Assembly (NCBI GenBank): GCA_035552095.1
Contig: DASZMA010000189.1
Span: 1 to 6,004 of the forward strand
Direction: 5' to 3'
Source: Bog-473 sp035552095
GTDB lineage: Bacteria > Actinomycetota > Acidimicrobiia > Acidimicrobiales > RAAP-2
Length of the DNA stretch: 6,004 nt
Part shown: positions 1 to 5,567 of the stretch, piece after piece
Numbering within the stretch: position 1 is the stretch's first letter
How the letters are laid out: each line of letters starts with the position of its first letter
Position numbers and translations under genes: made by a program
The notes under the pieces: model-generated
The model's database searches: none
Told to the model about the DNA's origin: nothing
Seen by the model: the letters and a program-made list of their open reading frames with translations, nothing else

Positions 1-966
1 TGAGCCCTTCCCTCCGTTGGTCAGTGCCAGGTAGGTCGCTTCCAGGCTGGGGCGGATCACTTCGAGCCTCTCAACACGCGCTCCTCGTAGCGCCGCCCAC
101 TCCGAAATCATGAGAAGGTCAGCCGCTGCGTCCAGGGAGTCGAACTCAATCCGGTCGTCGTCAAGGCCCCTAGCGATGTCGGCCAAACCACCCGGGAGGC
201 CGCCACGATCAAGGTCCGGAACGAGGGCGAAACGAACCGCACTGGGCTGGCGGTCGCGACCCCCGAGGTTCGCCGGCGTGCCGACGGCGACAATCCGGCC
301 GCCGTCAATTACCGCGATGCGGTCGGCCAGGTACTCGGCTTCGTCGAGGTAGTGCGTGGTGAGGAACACAGTCTTGCCTAACTCCTTGAGCCCGGCGATG
401 GTCTCCCAAGCGGTCCGGCGGGCCGCGGGGTCGAAGCCGGTCGTCGGCTCGTCCAGGAAAAGCACATCGGGATCACCGACCAGGGCCAGCGCCACATCGA
501 GCCGGCGCTGCTGCCCACCCGAGAGGCGACGGTTCCGGGTCATGGCCTGTGCTTCGAGGCCGGTCAGCGCCAGGATCTCGTCGGTCGAGCGCGGCTGCCG
601 ATAGAAGCCGGCGTAGAGATCAATGGTCTCGCGCACGTTGAGATCGGGCTCGGGCACCGAGGACTGGAGCACCACGCCCACCCGGTCCCGCCAGGCTGAC
701 GTGGCGTGGGCGGGGTCGAGGCCGAGAACCTCAACCTCCCCACCGCTGCGGGACCGGAAGCCTTCCAGGATTTCCACTGTGGTGGTCTTGCCTGCGCCAT
801 TCGGTCCGAGAAAGGCGAAGATCTCGCCGGCCTTGACCGCGAAATCGATGCCCTTGACCACCTCGTTGGTGCCGTAGGCCATCGTCAGATCCCGAACCTC
901 AATGGCCACGGGAACGGGACCGGAGGCGGGGTCCGAACGGGCCGGTTGCTTCAGTGATGTCTGCAT
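1..966 (-). CDS. ABC exporter ATP-binding protein, DrrA/CcmA-like (3' end beyond window)
   Basis: This is the cytoplasmic nucleotide-binding subunit of an ABC-2 type exporter, the class that includes daunorubicin-resistance DrrA; it would hydrolyse ATP to drive a separate membrane permease. The 322 visible residues carry the whole ATPase core in order: an A-loop Tyr in MAYG (about residue 31), Walker A GPNGAGKTT (54-62), Q-loop Gln101 in VVLQSS, the signature LSGGQQRR (148-155), Walker B LFLDEPTTG (169-177) and the switch His205 in LTTHYLDEAE. The tail ends SLEATYLALTNGG, typical of the last 15 or so residues of this family, so only a few codons are probably missing; no stop occurs in frame. 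ATG at 966 is chosen because a TACCGT box lies at 979-974; an in-frame ATG at 972 adds only two residues and is the alternative. No permease is visible; it would be expected to the left. The substrate cannot be read from this subunit. Confidence 0.95.
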   Translation of the reverse strand, partial: MQTSLKQPARSDPASGPVPVAIEVRDLTMAYGTNEVVKGIDFAVKAGEIFAFLGPNGAGKTTTVEILEGFRSRSGGEVEVLGLDPAHATSAWRDRVGVVLQSSVPEPDLNVRETIDLYAGFYRQPRSTDEILALTGLEAQAMTRNRRLSGGQQRRLDVALALVGDPDVLFLDEPTTGFDPAARRTAWETIAGLKELGKTVFLTTHYLDEAEYLADRIAVIDGGRIVAVGTPANLGGRDRQPSAVRFALVPDLDRGGLPGGLADIARGLDDDRIEFDSLDAAADLLMISEWAALRGARVERLEVIRPSLEATYLALTNGGKGS

Positions 967-973
967 ATGCATC

Positions 974-979
974 ACGGTA
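974..979 (-). promoter_or_regulatory. Candidate -10 box TACCGT for the ABC ATPase gene
   Basis: On the minus strand TACCGT (979 to 974) fits TAnnnT, the core of actinobacterial sigma-A -10 elements. It ends 7 bases before the ATG at 966, so transcription would begin at or next to the start codon, giving a leaderless mRNA. There is no purine-rich Shine-Dalgarno sequence before either candidate ATG, which agrees with this. No convincing -35 hexamer is seen 16-18 bases upstream. This is a pattern match only. Confidence 0.4.
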
Positions 980-1065
980 TGGAAACCTGATCGCCCGAGC
1001 ATCGTGCCTGGAGACGTTTTCCACCTCCACCCACGGGCGGAGCGGGATAGGACCTGGGTCTGATG

Positions 1066-1076
1066 CGGGCAGCCCG
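1066..1076. repeat. Short palindrome CGGGC-A-GCCCG in the divergent intergenic region
   Basis: Five-base perfect arms flank a single central A. The element lies 22-32 bases before the kinase start and just upstream of its -10-like box, roughly where a -35 element or an operator would sit. It is the cleanest dyad noticed between the divergent genes. An arm of five G/C bases is common by chance in DNA of this composition, so a role as a binding site for the neighbouring response regulator is speculative. Confidence 0.2.
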
Positions 1077-1085
1077 GCCTCCTTC

Positions 1086-1091
1086 TACCCT
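1086..1091 (+). promoter_or_regulatory. Candidate -10 box TACCCT for the kinase-regulator operon
   Basis: TACCCT fits TAnnnT and ends exactly 6 bases before the ATG at 1098, which puts the expected transcription start on the A of that ATG. This supports 1098 as the start codon and a leaderless mRNA. The bases between the box and the ATG (TGTGGG) hold no Shine-Dalgarno sequence, and there is no clear -35 hexamer. Confidence 0.45.
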
Positions 1092-1097
1092 TGTGGG

Positions 1098-2291
1098 ATG
1101 GGCGATGTGGAAGGCACTACCTGCTCAATGGTACAGCGAGGCGATCTGCCTTGGTCTGAGCGGGTCCCGCAAGTAATCGGCGTGTTCGTCCTGAGTGTCG
1201 CCGTCCTGATCGCCGTGCAGCGGCACGAGTTCAGCTCACCCAACCTGGGTGGGTTGGTCATCATCCTGATAACACTCCCCTGGGTGCTCGACATGATCGG
1301 CCGGCCCGCCCGCCTAGTGCGGGATCGCCGATTTGAGTACCCGCTCTACATTGTGTGGTCCGTCATCGTGTTGGGTGGCGTGTATTGGTTGAGCATCTCC
1401 TACTTCGAATCGGTCGACTTCGCGCCGTTCTTTGTCACGATGCTGGTGGGCGAGATGGCTTCAACCGCCGGACCAAAGTTCGGAGCGGTCGTATGGGCGG
1501 TTGGGATCGGGGGCTTGATCATCCTCGCCGCGGCAAATCATTTTTCGGGCATGGCGATCTGGGGCTTCGCCTTCACTATCGGGTGGTTGGGGGGAACGGC
1601 GTACCGCCAGCAAGTGCAGGTCGCCTTCGAGCTGGCCGAGGCACAAACCAAACTGGCCGAGCGCGCAGCGGACGCGGAACGCCATCGTCTGGCCCGTGAC
1701 ATCCACGATCTCATCGCACATTCGCTGGCTGTCACCATGCTGCAGCTAACGGGCGCCCGTCTCGCTCTCAAGGCCGGTGACACTGACGAAGCCCTCGATG
1801 CCCTGGAGGACGCCGAGGCGGCCGGCCGCGCTGCCATGGCCGAGATCCATCGCACGGTGGGACTGCTGGGAGCCTCAGACGCTTCGGGGGCGCAGTTCCC
1901 CACGCCAAGCGCCTCCGATCTGGTCGACCTGGTGGCCAATTTTCGTCATGCCGGTCTCGCCGTCGACTTCGACCTCGAGGGAGACCTGACGCTGGTGCCG
2001 ATGGCCACCGGTCTGGCCTCCTATCGCCTGGTCCAAGAGTCACTCTCCAACGCCGTGAAGCACGCCCCGGGGGCACCGGTAGGGCTGCGGGTGATCGTCA
2101 CGGACGGTGACATCAGGATCAACGTGGTGAACGCGGTGGCGGTCGGTGGGGCACCGAGCACGTCGGGCGGCAACGGCTTGCGGGGCATGGTCGAGCGGGC
2201 CGAGCTGCTGGGTGGCGTGGCCACGGCCAGCAACGGCGACGGCACCTGGAAGGTGGACGCCTGCATCCCCTGGCCAACCGGACCCGCATGA
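1098..2291 (+). CDS. Membrane sensor histidine kinase, HisKA_3 (DesK/NarX-like) family
   Basis: This inner-membrane kinase of 397 residues should autophosphorylate on His and pass the phosphate to the regulator encoded next. Residues about 24-168 contain five or six hydrophobic segments (near 24-40, 50-66, 83-101, 108-122, 127-146 and 150-166), with no large extracellular loop, so the signal is probably sensed in or at the membrane. A charged helical linker (170-197) follows, then the HisKA_3 H-box RLARDIHDLIAHSL with His203 as phospho-acceptor, the N-box LVQESLSNAVKHA with Asn318, and the G-box GGNGLRGMVERAELLGG (357-373). The usual Asp-rich G1 box is replaced by INVVNAVAVGG. The open frame extends upstream to 954, but that part overlaps the divergent ABC gene and looks non-coding; ATG 1098 sits ideally below a TACCCT box, and ATG 1128 is a weaker alternative. 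Its stop overlaps the regulator start (ATGA), implying translational coupling. The ligand is unknown. Confidence 0.94.
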   Translation: MGDVEGTTCSMVQRGDLPWSERVPQVIGVFVLSVAVLIAVQRHEFSSPNLGGLVIILITLPWVLDMIGRPARLVRDRRFEYPLYIVWSVIVLGGVYWLSISYFESVDFAPFFVTMLVGEMASTAGPKFGAVVWAVGIGGLIILAAANHFSGMAIWGFAFTIGWLGGTAYRQQVQVAFELAEAQTKLAERAADAERHRLARDIHDLIAHSLAVTMLQLTGARLALKAGDTDEALDALEDAEAAGRAAMAEIHRTVGLLGASDASGAQFPTPSASDLVDLVANFRHAGLAVDFDLEGDLTLVPMATGLASYRLVQESLSNAVKHAPGAPVGLRVIVTDGDIRINVVNAVAVGGAPSTSGGNGLRGMVERAELLGGVATASNGDGTWKVDACIPWPTGPA

Positions 2292-2941
2292 TCCGCGTCC
2301 TTCTGGTCGACGACCAACAGCTGATCCGCACCGGGCTCCGCCGGATCCTCGGGCCGCGGGCCGGCTTTGAGATAGTCGGTGAGTGCAGTGACGGGTCCGA
2401 AGTGGCCGACGCCGTGGAGGACACCAAGCCTGACCTCGTAATCATGGATGCCCGCATGAAGGACGTCGGCGGTGCCGAGGCCACCCGCCGCCTGCGCCAG
2501 CTTGACGGATCGCCTCCCGTGCTCATCCTGACGACGTTCGATGACGACGAGGTGCTCTCTTCCTCGCTGCGGGCCGGGGCCTCGGGCTTCCAGCTCAAGG
2601 ACGCACCGGGGGAGGACCTGATCAGAGCGGCCCGCGTGGTCGCCGAAGGCGGGGCCTGGCTGGACCCCACCGTCACGGCCCGGGTGCTCACGGCTTACCG
2701 CAGCACGCACCCCGTCCAGCCGAACGGTGCCCGGGTCAATGCGTTGAGCGAACGTGAACGCGAAGTGCTCGAACAGGTCGGGCGCGGCCTCTCCAACCGC
2801 GAGATCGCCGAGGTGCTCCACATTTCCGAGGTGACGGTCAAGAGCCACATCGGGCACATCTTCACCAAGCTGGGCCTGCGCGACCGGGCCGCCGCCATCG
2901 TCTACGCCTTCGACAATGGGATCGTGGCGCCGCAGGCCTGA
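2288..2941 (+). CDS. NarL/LuxR-family response regulator
   Basis: This 217-residue, full-length DNA-binding response regulator is the evident partner of the upstream kinase, with which it shares an ATGA overlap. The receiver domain (1-120) has the acidic pair Asp8-Asp9, the phospho-acceptor Asp54 in LVIMDARM, Thr82 in LILTTFD and Lys104 in FQLKD. After a linker rich in Pro and polar residues (about 139-150), a LuxR-type helix-turn-helix (152-210) reads LSEREREVLEQVGRGLSN, then the helix pair REIAEVLHIS and VTVKSHIGHIFTKLGL. The Pro usually found three residues after the Asp (the RMP of DxRMPxxxG) is replaced by Lys in DARMKDVGG. The protein should dimerise on phosphorylation and control transcription. 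The divergent intergenic region upstream of its operon is a natural candidate target, though no known NarL-type site was recognised there. Ser- or Thr-kinase control or an orphan regulator is unlikely given the adjacency. Confidence 0.96.
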   Translation: MIRVLLVDDQQLIRTGLRRILGPRAGFEIVGECSDGSEVADAVEDTKPDLVIMDARMKDVGGAEATRRLRQLDGSPPVLILTTFDDDEVLSSSLRAGASGFQLKDAPGEDLIRAARVVAEGGAWLDPTVTARVLTAYRSTHPVQPNGARVNALSEREREVLEQVGRGLSNREIAEVLHISEVTVKSHIGHIFTKLGLRDRAAAIVYAFDNGIVAPQA

Positions 2942-2954
2942 TGCTCTAATGGGT

Positions 2955-2971
2955 CGCGGGTAATGTCCGCG
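2955..2971. promoter_or_regulatory. Dyad CGCGG-7 nt-CCGCG overlapping a -10-like box
   Basis: Arms CGCGG (2955-2959) and CCGCG (2967-2971) flank GTAATGT; a G-T wobble can extend the stem inward. The element begins 13 bases after the regulator stop and encloses the TAATGT box at 2961-2966. No T-run follows, so it is a poor intrinsic terminator. It could be an operator covering the promoter, or chance in GC-rich DNA. The segment also has a loose direct repeat, TAATGggtCGCGG at 2947-2959 and TAATGtcCGCGG at 2961-2972. Confidence 0.25.
2961..2966 (+). promoter_or_regulatory. Candidate -10 box TAATGT ahead of the hydrolase gene
   Basis: TAATGT fits TAnnnT. A transcript begun 7 bases downstream, at about 2973, would place the ATG at 2975 within two bases of its 5' end. 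CTGATG at 2938-2943, 17 bases upstream, shares only TGA with TTGACA and is a weak -35. If real, this box gives the hydrolase its own promoter in addition to read-through from the kinase-regulator operon, which ends only 62 bases before the hydrolase start. Confidence 0.3.
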
Positions 2972-2974
2972 GCC

Positions 2975-3007
2975 ATGCGACGCACGCCGGGCGGCCCGAA
3001 GAAATGA
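2975..3007 (+). CDS. Possible 10-codon leader ORF overlapping the hydrolase start
   Basis: ATG at 2975 opens a ten-codon frame reading MRRTPGGPKK, with its TGA overlapping the hydrolase ATG as ATGA, the same coupling seen between kinase and regulator. It sits two bases below the transcription start predicted from TAATGT, so it could be read from a leaderless mRNA. The hydrolase ATG lacks a recognisable Shine-Dalgarno sequence, so a ribosome arriving from this frame would explain its translation. The peptide resembles nothing known to me, and a frame this short can arise by chance. The likely role, if any, is translational coupling rather than a functional peptide. Confidence 0.25.
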   Translation: MRRTPGGPKK

Positions 3008-3771
3008 CCACGGTGCTCATCCACGGCGGTGGGACAACCGCCCGTTTCTGGGATCGCCTGATCCCCTTCCTCACCCAACCCGCGCTCGCCGTCAATCTGC
3101 CCGGCCGGGTCGACCGGCCATCCGATCTGGGCGCACTGTCACTCGAGATCGAAACGGCGTCGGTGGTGGCCGACATCGAGGCTATGGCGGGAGATGGCCC
3201 AGTCGACCTGGTGGCGCACTCGTCCGGGGGCCTGGTCGTGCCCGGCGTCATCGCCGCGCTCAGCGGACGCGTGCGGAGCGTGATCCTGAACGCCGCGCTG
3301 GTCCCGGCCGAAGGTGAGTGCGGGATTAGCTGCATGAAGGAACGGCACCGCGAGGGCCTGATGATGGCGGTGGCGGCGGCCGAACGCGAAGGCCGGTCGA
3401 TCACCCTGCCTGGGCCGCCCGAGGATCCCGAGTCGTCTCGTCAGTCGTACGGCGGCGACCCGCTGGACGACGACACCCTGCGCTATGTGGTCGACCCCGT
3501 TCGCTGTGTGGAGGACACGGTGCACCACTACTTCCAGCCGGTCCGCTGGTCGCTGGTCAGCGGCATCCCGATCACGTACATACTCAACGAGCGCGACCGG
3601 CCGGTGCCGCCGGCCACCCAGGAGGAGATGGCGCAGCGGTTGCCCACGCCCGTCACCGTCATCCGGGTCGACTCCGGCCACCTGCTCCCGGTCACCTCAC
3701 CCGCCGCCTTCGCCGAGATGGTGGCCGGACAGATCGCCTCCGGGGCGGCCACGCGGGTCTCAGACCGGTAA
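3004..3771 (+). CDS. Alpha/beta hydrolase (esterase-like, AB_hydrolase_6 type)
   Basis: This cytoplasmic serine hydrolase has 255 residues, the usual size for a single-domain alpha/beta fold, and no signal peptide or membrane segment. It opens directly with a beta strand and oxyanion-hole loop, TTVLIHGGG (2-10). The nucleophile elbow is AHSSGG (71-76) with Ser73; Ala replaces the first Gly of GxSxG, which is tolerated in this superfamily. The acid is probably Asp198 in LNERDRPVP and the base His226 in DSGHLLPVTSP, so the triad is complete. Residues about 105-180 form the variable lid, which sets substrate choice and cannot be read. ATG 3004 is the only possible start in this frame because a stop lies at 2947 with no start codon between. 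Its 3' end runs 12 bases into the opposing dehydratase gene. It may be co-transcribed with the kinase-regulator pair, but no functional link is shown. Esterase, lactonase, haloperoxidase-like and hydroxynitrile-lyase-like activities all remain possible. Confidence 0.92.
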   Translation: MTTVLIHGGGTTARFWDRLIPFLTQPALAVNLPGRVDRPSDLGALSLEIETASVVADIEAMAGDGPVDLVAHSSGGLVVPGVIAALSGRVRSVILNAALVPAEGECGISCMKERHREGLMMAVAAAEREGRSITLPGPPEDPESSRQSYGGDPLDDDTLRYVVDPVRCVEDTVHHYFQPVRWSLVSGIPITYILNERDRPVPPATQEEMAQRLPTPVTVIRVDSGHLLPVTSPAAFAEMVAGQIASGAATRVSDR

Positions 3772-5535
3772 CGGGGTGGCCATGCCGCCGCCGAGGAGGG
3801 CGGGCAGCGCCGTCGCCCGCATCCGGGCCAGCAACCGGTCGGTGACCGGGGTCACGTCGGGGTGGAGGCCGCCGTTGGCCGCAGCGGCGGCACGCCAGGC
3901 CGTGGCCCGTTGCTCGTAGCGACCGGCGTCGCCCAGTTGCACGCAGTCGAGCTGGTCGGTGTTCAGGTCGACCACAATGGTGTCGCCGTCCTCGACCAGC
4001 GCGATCGGCCCGCCGAGCAGTGCCTCGGGGGCCACATGGCCGACGACGAGGCCGACCGATCCCCCCGAGAACCGCGCGTCGGTCATCAGGGCGATGGTGA
4101 TGTGCCGCTCGCGGCAGAGCGCGGTAATGCGCGACGTCGGGTCGAGCAGCTCGGGCATGCCGGGGGCGCCGCGAGGGCCCTCGTAGCGGATCACCACCAT
4201 GTCGTTGTCCTCGAAGCTGTCCGGATGGCCGTCGAGCGCCTCAATCAGTGACCGTTCGCTGTTGAACACCCGGGCCCGGCCCGTGAAGACGCCGCCCTGC
4301 ATACCGCCTTCGACGCCGGCCACCTTGAGGATGGCCCCACCCTCGGGCGCGAGATTGCCCCGCAGCAGGCGGAGGCCACCGGTGTCCTTGAAAGGCTTGT
4401 CGACCGGGTAGATGACGTCCTGGTCCGGGGCCGGTGGGGCCAGCCGCCGAACCTGCCCGGCCAACGTCTCGCCCGTGCAGGTGAGCGCGTCACCGTCGAG
4501 GAAGCCCGCCGCCAGGAGCTCGGCGACGATGACCTGCAGGCCGCCCTGGTCGTCCACGTCCACCATGGAGTAGTCGCCGAACGGCCGCAGGTTGACCAGC
4601 ACCGGCAACCGCCGGGCCAGCTGGTTGAAGTCGTCCTGGCTGAGCACGTCGGCCCACAGGTCGATGCCGGCGGCACGGGCGATCTCGACGCTGTGCAGCA
4701 GCACGTTGGTGGATCCGCCCATGGCGATGGCCACGGTGAGGGCGTTGCGGAGTGAGACGGGGGTGACGATGTCGCGGGGCCGGATGCCCCGCTCGGTCAT
4801 GGTGAGGAGGCAGTCGACCAGCTGATCGGGGAACTCGGTCATCCGGCGCGGGTCTTCCGAGGCCGGTGACACCATGTGCAGCGGTTCGAGGCCCAGTACG
4901 GCGATGAAGGTCTGCATCGTGTTGTAGGTGAACATGCCCCCGCAGCTGCCCTGGCCGGGGCAGGCGTGCAGGGCGTAGCGGGCCCGGACCTCGGCCTCCT
5001 GGTCGGCCACCTGGAACGCCGACACCAGGTCGATCCGGCCACCCGTCGCCGGGTCGACCCCCGGCCGGATGGGGCCGTCGGAGAGGATCACCGCCGGGGT
5101 GTTGTTCTCCAGCACGGCGGCGAGCGTCCCCACCGGGGGCTTGTCGCAGGCCACCACGGCGACCAGCCCGGCCACGCCGTTGGCGGCCAGGTGCACGTCG
5201 GCGATGTCGTGGACGAGCTCGCGACCGACCAGGGAGAACCGCATCTGCGGCGTGCCGTTGAGCTGGCCGTCCGAGACCCCCAAGGTGAACGCCGGCGCGA
5301 TCAGCCGCACGGCCAGGTCGTCCTGGGCGATCCGGCGCGAGAGCGCGGCCTGCACGGCCTCCACCTTCGCTGTCACTCCCAGATAGCACTGGCTGTCGCC
5401 GAGGTTCCCGATCACGGCCCACACCGGGTCGTGAATCTTGCGAGCATCCTCACCGAGGAAGTTCGCCGTGCCCACCCGCTGCACGTCTCGCCCCGGGTTG
5501 ATGGACACGAAGGTGGCCGCCGGCTCTGCGCTCAT
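3760..5535 (-). CDS. ilvD: IlvD/Edd-family dehydratase, probable dihydroxy-acid dehydratase
   Basis: This 591-residue cytosolic Fe-S enzyme belongs to the family that removes water from 2,3-dihydroxy acids; IlvD makes the 2-oxo acid precursors of valine, isoleucine and leucine. The three cluster cysteines are visible: Cys50 in GDSQCYLG, Cys130 in ACDKPPVG and Cys198 in CPGQGSCGGMF. Mg-site residues are Asp89 in GVSDG, Asp131 and Lys132, the Lys being carbamoylated in characterised members. GGSTNVLLH (273-281), GGLRLLRGNLAPEGG (386-400), RYEGPRGAPGM (450-460) and ARFSGGSVGL with probable catalytic Ser490 match the family well. The N-terminal half is divergent: the NPCNxHL motif becomes SQCYLGV and CDKxxPG becomes CDKPPVG. 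ATG 5535 is chosen because the frame upstream of it overlaps the MMPL gene and a TAAGCT box lies just before it. A sugar-acid dehydratase activity is the main alternative. No other ilv gene is visible. Confidence 0.9.
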   Translation of the reverse strand: MSAEPAATFVSINPGRDVQRVGTANFLGEDARKIHDPVWAVIGNLGDSQCYLGVTAKVEAVQAALSRRIAQDDLAVRLIAPAFTLGVSDGQLNGTPQMRFSLVGRELVHDIADVHLAANGVAGLVAVVACDKPPVGTLAAVLENNTPAVILSDGPIRPGVDPATGGRIDLVSAFQVADQEAEVRARYALHACPGQGSCGGMFTYNTMQTFIAVLGLEPLHMVSPASEDPRRMTEFPDQLVDCLLTMTERGIRPRDIVTPVSLRNALTVAIAMGGSTNVLLHSVEIARAAGIDLWADVLSQDDFNQLARRLPVLVNLRPFGDYSMVDVDDQGGLQVIVAELLAAGFLDGDALTCTGETLAGQVRRLAPPAPDQDVIYPVDKPFKDTGGLRLLRGNLAPEGGAILKVAGVEGGMQGGVFTGRARVFNSERSLIEALDGHPDSFEDNDMVVIRYEGPRGAPGMPELLDPTSRITALCRERHITIALMTDARFSGGSVGLVVGHVAPEALLGGPIALVEDGDTIVVDLNTDQLDCVQLGDAGRYEQRATAWRAAAAANGGLHPDVTPVTDRLLARMRATALPALLGGGMATPLPV

Positions 5536-5543
5536 GGGGGTGC

Positions 5544-5549
5544 AGCTTA
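5544..5549 (-). promoter_or_regulatory. Candidate -10 box TAAGCT for the dehydratase gene
   Basis: On the minus strand TAAGCT (5549 to 5544) fits TAnnnT and ends 8 bases before the ATG at 5535, predicting a leader of zero to two bases. The bases between, GCACCCCC, contain no Shine-Dalgarno sequence. The box lies in the 32-base gap after the MMPL stop codon, so the dehydratase may have its own promoter despite following the MMPL gene closely. No clear -35 is seen. Confidence 0.4.
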
Positions 5550-5567
5550 GGACGGGGCCCTGCGCCC

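Noticed and set aside
981..1021. Inverted repeat GGAAA ... TTTCC in the divergent intergenic region
   Set aside because: Five-base arms are separated by about 30 bases and the flanks do not pair, so it is neither a hairpin nor a normal operator spacing.
954..1097. Upstream extension of the kinase frame from ATG 954 (48 extra residues)
   Set aside because: It would overlap the divergent ABC start, has no membrane or domain character (Ser/Thr/Gly-rich), and would run through both candidate promoters. ATG 1098 fits the -10 box exactly.
2021..2857. Long open frame on the minus strand (278 codons) opposite the kinase end and the response regulator
   Set aside because: It lies antisense to two clearly recognised proteins and shows no recognisable domain. 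Such mirror frames are expected in GC-rich coding DNA.
2942..3003. Intrinsic terminator after the response regulator
   Set aside because: The only dyad has 5-base arms and no following T-run, and it encloses a -10-like box instead.
4490..5422. Long open frame (310 codons) within the dehydratase gene in another frame
   Set aside because: Its composition is dominated by Arg, Gly, Pro and Ala, typical of an out-of-frame reading of GC-rich DNA, and the true frame is unambiguous.
4876..5550. Plus-strand open frame of 224 codons antisense to the dehydratase
   Set aside because: It is rich in His, Arg, Gly and Val with no fold-like pattern. It mirrors well-conserved codons of the real gene.
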